From contig NZ_CBDRBL010000030.1 of the NCBI RefSeq assembly GCF_965342175.1, forward strand, positions 8,180 to 72,179: a stretch of DNA of 64,000 nt, written 5' to 3'. The notes beneath the pieces are model-generated. The model was not told the origin of the DNA. It worked only from the letters and a program-made list of their open reading frames with translations, and made no database searches. Shown here one piece after another: positions 60,080 to 64,000 of the stretch. The stretch comes from Actinacidiphila sp965342175 (GTDB taxonomy: Bacteria; Actinomycetota; Actinomycetes; Streptomycetales; Streptomycetaceae). The stretch's first letter is position 1. Each line of letters begins with the position of its first letter. Position numbers and translations under genes: made by a program.

Positions 60080-62362
60080 ATGCCCCGCTTCTCCGTCATC
60101 GTCCCGGTCCACCGGGTGCAGGGCTATCTGCGCGCCTGCCTCGACTCGGTGCTCTCGCAGTCGCTGCCCGACCTCGAGGTGATCGCGGTCGACGACTGCT
60201 CGCCGGACCACAGCGGCCGCATCCTCGACGAGTACGCGGCCCGCGACTCCCGGGTGATCGCGCTGCACCACGAGGAGAACCGGGGCGTGGGCCGGGCCCG
60301 CAACACCGGCGCCGAGCGGGCCACCGGCGACTACCTGCTCTTCCTCGACGGCGACGACACCCTCGCACCCGGCTCCCTGGAGGCCGTCGCCGAACGCCTC
60401 AAGCAGGACGGCGACCCGGACATCCTCTACTTCGACCATGTGCGCACCTACTGGTGGGAGGGCGTCGAGAAGAGCCTGTTCGGGCAGCTGCTCGCCTCGG
60501 CCGGCACCGACGTCTTCCGCATCACCGAACGCCCGGAGTTCCTCCGGCTGTTCGCGATGACCTCCAACCGCGTCTACCGCCGCGCCTTCTACCAGGGGCA
60601 CGGCTTCTCCTTCAGCGACGGCATCTACGAGGACGCCCTCGTCTCCTACGTCACGATGCTCAGCGCCGAGCGGATCTCCTGCCTGGCCCGGCCGGTGCTG
60701 GAGTACCGGCAGCGGCGCAGCGGCGCCAGCACCCGCAGCCCCGGCCGGGGCCACTTCGTCATCCTCGACCAGTACACCCGGCTCTTCGACTTCCTCGACG
60801 CGCCCGGCCGCGAACACCTCGCGCCACTGCGGCCGATGCTGTTCGAGCGGGCCGTCAGCCACTTCCTGTTCTGCCTCGGCAACCCCGACCGGATCCCGCC
60901 GCGGCTGCGCGGCGAGTTCTTCCGGCTCGCGGCCCGCTGGTACGCCCGCCACCTGCCGGAGCACTTCGAGCCGCCCGCGGACAAGGCCCTCGGCTACCGG
61001 CGGCTGGCCCGCGGCAGCTGGCTGCTGGCCCGGCTGGGCGACGTGCCGCGCACCGCCGGCAAGGAGCTGGCCCGGCGCAGGCGGCGGCTGCGCCGGCACG
61101 TCGCCGACCGGGCCAAGGCCGTCTTGTACGCCTACCACCTGCGGCGGCCGCTCGACCCCCATCTCGCGGTGTACTCGGCGTACTGGGACCGCGGGGTGTT
61201 CTGCAACCCGGCCGCGATCTACCACAAGGCGCGCGAGATCGCCCCCCACGTCCACGGCGTGTGGCTGGTCCGCAAGTCCGACGTCGCCCGGGTGCCCGAG
61301 GGCGTGGACCACGTGGTGCCGCGCACCCGCCGCTACTGGCGGCTGATGGCCCGCGCCACGTACCTGATCAGCAACGTCAACTTCCCCAACGACGTCCGCA
61401 AACGGCCCGGCAGCGTGCACCTGCAGACCCACCACGGCACCCCGCTGAAGAAGATGGGCCTGGACCAGCAGCGCTATCCGGCCTCCGCCAGGGGCATGAG
61501 CTTCCGCCGGCTGCTGGAACGGGTGGACCGCTGGGACTACAGCCTGTCCGCCAACCCGCACTCCAGCGAGATCTGGGAGCGCGTCTACCCCTCCTCCTGG
61601 CAGCACCTGGAGACCGGCTACCCGCGCAACGACGTCCTCCTGACCGCGGGCGCCGCCGAGGTCGCCGCCGCCCGCGCGGAGCTGGGCATCGCCCCGGGCC
61701 GCATCGCGGTCCTGTACGCGCCGACGACCCGCGACTACCAGCGCGGCTTCGTGCCCCGGCTGGACGTGGAGCGGCTGTGCCGCGCCCTCGGCGAGGGCTT
61801 CGTCCTGCTGACCCGTATCCACTACTTCCACGGCGAGGACGCCCGCCTGCGGGCGCTGCACGAGGAGGGACTGCTCGTCGACGTCTCCCGGCACCCCTCG
61901 GTCGAGCAGCTGTGCCTGGCCGCCGACGCCCTGGTCACCGACTACTCCTCGATCATGTTCGACTACGCGGTCCTCGACCGCCCCATCGTCATCCACGCCG
62001 ACGACTGGCCGGTCTACCGGGCCAGCCGGGGCGTCTACTTCGACCTGCTGTCCGGCGCCCCGGGCGAGACCCCCGGCGCGGTCTCCACCAGCGACGACGA
62101 ACTGATCGCCGTGTTCCGCGACGGCGCCTGGAACAGCCCCGAGGCGGCCCTGCTGCGGGAGGCGTTCCGCCGCCGCTTCTGCGCCTTCGACGACGGCCGG
62201 GCCGCCGAGCGCGTCGTCCGGCGCCTCTTCCTGGGCGAGACCGAGCCGCTGCCCGTCGTACCCCTCGAGGACCGCACCCCGGCCCCCGCTCCCGCGCTCC
62301 TGGCCGGCGCCGCGCCGCGCGAACGGCGCTCCGGGCAGCGGAAGGCCGCCGCGAAGCCCTAG
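60080..62362 (+). CDS. GT-A glycosyltransferase/glycerophosphotransferase fusion (copy 4)
   Basis: 760 residues, closest to copy 2. GT2 motifs: MPRFSVIVPVHRVQGYLRAC, VDDCSPDHS and LFLDGDDTLAPG. C-terminal motifs: YWDRGVFCNPAAIYHKAREIAPHVHGVW, QTHHGTPLKKMGLD with His452, SANPHSSEIWERVY, YAPTTRDY, TRIHYFHGED and TDYSSIMFDYAVLDRPIVIH. The basic, Ala-rich tail (RERRSGQRKAAAKP) differs from copy 2. It sits 38 bp after copy 3, so the two are probably co-transcribed. Confidence 0.89.
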   Translation: MPRFSVIVPVHRVQGYLRACLDSVLSQSLPDLEVIAVDDCSPDHSGRILDEYAARDSRVIALHHEENRGVGRARNTGAERATGDYLLFLDGDDTLAPGSLEAVAERLKQDGDPDILYFDHVRTYWWEGVEKSLFGQLLASAGTDVFRITERPEFLRLFAMTSNRVYRRAFYQGHGFSFSDGIYEDALVSYVTMLSAERISCLARPVLEYRQRRSGASTRSPGRGHFVILDQYTRLFDFLDAPGREHLAPLRPMLFERAVSHFLFCLGNPDRIPPRLRGEFFRLAARWYARHLPEHFEPPADKALGYRRLARGSWLLARLGDVPRTAGKELARRRRRLRRHVADRAKAVLYAYHLRRPLDPHLAVYSAYWDRGVFCNPAAIYHKAREIAPHVHGVWLVRKSDVARVPEGVDHVVPRTRRYWRLMARATYLISNVNFPNDVRKRPGSVHLQTHHGTPLKKMGLDQQRYPASARGMSFRRLLERVDRWDYSLSANPHSSEIWERVYPSSWQHLETGYPRNDVLLTAGAAEVAAARAELGIAPGRIAVLYAPTTRDYQRGFVPRLDVERLCRALGEGFVLLTRIHYFHGEDARLRALHEEGLLVDVSRHPSVEQLCLAADALVTDYSSIMFDYAVLDRPIVIHADDWPVYRASRGVYFDLLSGAPGETPGAVSTSDDELIAVFRDGAWNSPEAALLREAFRRRFCAFDDGRAAERVVRRLFLGETEPLPVVPLEDRTPAPAPALLAGAAPRERRSGQRKAAAKP

Positions 62363-62461
62363 CGACGCCCCGTACGGGCCCCGCCGGGATGCAGCCCCGG
62401 CCGTGGAGATCAAGCATCGAGAGGACGACGTGACGAGCCGACGACGTCCGGGAGGGTTTCG

Positions 62462-63985
62462 GTGACCGGCGTGCTGACCCAGCGGGACTGGCGGACCCAG
62501 GCATACGAGCTGCGGCAGGTGCGCCGGCCCTCGCCGTACCTCATCCTCGGCACCCTCTTCTGGGCGGTGGTGGCCTACCGCACCTGGCAGTCGCCGATCG
62601 CCTCCGACTTCGGGCAGCACGCCGCCGCCGTCGAGCGGATCGCCGCCGACTGGCTGCACCCGGCCAATCCGCTGCTCGACCTGCCGGGCGCCGGCAGCCC
62701 CTACTTCACCCCGTACACCGTGGCGCTCGGACTGCTGTCGAAGCTGACGGGCGTCCCCGGCTGGCAGCTGCTCAAGGGGTGCGGCCCGGTCAACCTGGCG
62801 CTGATCGTCACCGGCATCGGCGCCTTCACCCGCGTGCTGAGCGACCGGCGCTGGGCGCCGGTGCTCGCGCTCGCCGCGTTCGTCCTGCTGTGGGGGCCGC
62901 AGCACAAGGAGTGGAGCGGCTTCCTCGGCCTGCAGTCGATGATCCGGGGGTTGACCTATCCCAGCGCCTTCGCCGTCGGCGTGACGTTCTGGGTGTGGGC
63001 GCTCACCGCCCGGGCGGCCCGGCGCGGCGCCGCCGGTCCGTGGCTGCACGCCACCCTGGGGCTGCTCATCGGAACGGTGCTGCTGGTGCACCCCTTCACG
63101 GCGATGGGCGCCGTCATCGGCGTGGTCGCCCTCGTCATCGGCATGCAGCGCACCCCGGTCGCCGCCGGGGTCCTCGGCCGGTGGGCGCTGACCGCCGCGG
63201 TCGCCTTCGCGGTCGCCGCCTGGTGGCCGTACTTCAGCATCTCCGCGCTGCTCGGCGACCCCACCGTCGACGACGTCCACCGGCGGCTGTACGCGGACCT
63301 GTGGCAGTGGTACGGCCTGGCCCTGGCCGGGCTTCCGGCGCTGCTGTGGCGGCTGCGGCACAACCGCTTCGACCCGCTGGTGCTGATGTTCGCCGCGGAC
63401 TGCGCGGTCGCCGCGTACGGGTGGCTCAGCGGCTCCTACTCCTTCGGCCGGATCTTCGGACTGCTGCTGGTGCCGCTGCAGTTCGCGCTGGCGGTGGAAC
63501 TCGCACAGGCCCCGCCGTGGACGCCGCTGCGCACCGTGCTGGCCCCGCTGGCGGCGGCGGCGGCCTGCGCGGGGCTGCTGGCGCAGGCCGGCGCGGTCGT
63601 CCCGGCCCGCTACGTACCGCCCGCGCTGCATCTGCAGCGGCTGAACGGCTGGCCCAGCTACGAGTGGGCGGGGGCGCACGTCGCCGCCGGGGACGTCCTG
63701 CTGACCGGCGGCTACGACCCCCAGCACGTCATGCCCGCCTACGGGGTGTTCCTCGTCTCCCCCGCCTGGCCGGACCCTTCGACGACGGCGGCCGAGCGCC
63801 GGCGGCGCGAGGACGACGTGCGCGCCTACCTCTCCCCCGCGACACCGGCGGAGCAGCGCCTGGCCATCGCCCGCCGCTACGACGTGACGTGGGTCATGAC
63901 CGGGCCCGGCGACCCGGCCCCGCCGGGCGGCGTCGAGGTCGACCGGAGCCCGCGCACGGGCGAGCGGCTGTACCGGGTCGGCTGA
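62462..63985 (+). CDS. Polytopic membrane protein, GT-C-like (unproven)
   Basis: 507 residues with about ten membrane helices. A conserved-looking extracytoplasmic loop after the first TM reads SPIASDFGQHAAAVERIAADWLHPANPLL, with an acidic residue (Asp) in the place where GT-C glycosyltransferases often carry their first-loop motif. The soluble C-terminal part ends YDPQHVMPAYGVFLVSPAWPDPS...VTWVMTG. The GTG at 62462 has GGGAGGG nearby. It is probably part of the polymer locus, as an envelope glycosyltransferase or export factor (inference). Confidence 0.68.
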   Translation: MTGVLTQRDWRTQAYELRQVRRPSPYLILGTLFWAVVAYRTWQSPIASDFGQHAAAVERIAADWLHPANPLLDLPGAGSPYFTPYTVALGLLSKLTGVPGWQLLKGCGPVNLALIVTGIGAFTRVLSDRRWAPVLALAAFVLLWGPQHKEWSGFLGLQSMIRGLTYPSAFAVGVTFWVWALTARAARRGAAGPWLHATLGLLIGTVLLVHPFTAMGAVIGVVALVIGMQRTPVAAGVLGRWALTAAVAFAVAAWWPYFSISALLGDPTVDDVHRRLYADLWQWYGLALAGLPALLWRLRHNRFDPLVLMFAADCAVAAYGWLSGSYSFGRIFGLLLVPLQFALAVELAQAPPWTPLRTVLAPLAAAAACAGLLAQAGAVVPARYVPPALHLQRLNGWPSYEWAGAHVAAGDVLLTGGYDPQHVMPAYGVFLVSPAWPDPSTTAAERRRREDDVRAYLSPATPAEQRLAIARRYDVTWVMTGPGDPAPPGGVEVDRSPRTGERLYRVG

Positions 63986-64000
63986 GCCCTGCCACGCGGC

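Noticed and set aside
1..64000. Insertion sequence, prophage, integron or natural-product cluster
   Set aside because: No transposase, integrase, phage or PKS/NRPS signature was seen in the window.

Overview
The window is about 72-75% GC and codes almost throughout. Its gene content points to a Streptomyces or very close relative: a SsgA-like sporulation protein, two PkaA/PkaB-type Ser/Thr kinases, a class-specific HelD, GTG/TTG starts, and a LAETG-anchored surface protein. From memory, and not checked by alignment, the gene order matches the SCO2914-SCO2984 stretch of the S. coelicolor core chromosome. I saw no insertion sequence, prophage, CRISPR array or plasmid gene. The right-hand end (about 51.8-64 kb) is a cell-envelope polymer locus.

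Layout. 0-4.3 kb: partial amino acid permease, a 34-bp tandem-repeat array, DUF2017, clpS, and NAD salvage genes pncB-pncA. 4.3-10.1 kb: secreted M6 metalloprotease, a small membrane protein, and three consecutive RDD membrane proteins. 10.6-16.8 kb: SsgG-like protein, FAD oxidase, tyrosine catabolism hppD with a divergent Lrp/AsnC regulator, an osmoprotectant-binding-protein remnant, a PDZ/S16-type secreted protein and an IclR regulator. 17-27 kb: DEAD/DEAH helicase, an antitoxin with a truncated Doc toxin, an MFS exporter, an alpha/beta hydrolase, a tRNA-Cys-like gene and a three-subunit molybdo-flavoenzyme operon. 27.3-36.2 kb: TPR-like membrane protein, DUF3039, YqgE, murA, HU, malic enzyme, a candidate small RNA, helD and a narK/hemD deletion scar. 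36.5-43.4 kb: tmRNA (ssrA), smpB, S41 protease, ftsX, ftsE, a LAETG surface protein with a 27-bp VNTR, and prfB. 43.5-51.1 kb: pkaB-like and pkaA-like kinases facing a Ubl-FHA-FtsK/EccC-like ATPase. 51.4-64 kb: a sugar-permease pseudogene, four bifunctional GT-A/glycerophosphotransferase-type genes and a polytopic membrane protein.

How the genes fit together. pncA and pncB convert nicotinamide to nicotinate mononucleotide. ssrA and smpB form the ribosome-rescue pair and lie beside ftsEX and a Ctp protease. The kinases can phosphorylate Thr residues that FHA domains read, and the FHA-FtsK ATPase sits directly opposite them. The terminal cluster probably builds and exports a phosphodiester-linked wall polymer. 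Several short decayed genes (proX/opuAC-type, doc, narK+hemD, sugar ABC permease) sit between core genes and read as deletion scars.

The most interesting points are: the four-gene glycerophosphotransferase locus, in which one member has lost two family histidines; the Ubl-FHA-FtsK protein with a degenerate first ATPase domain; the tRNA-Cys-like gene; the candidate sRNA beside helD; the narK/hemD scar; and the molybdo-subunit lacking the usual catalytic Glu motif.
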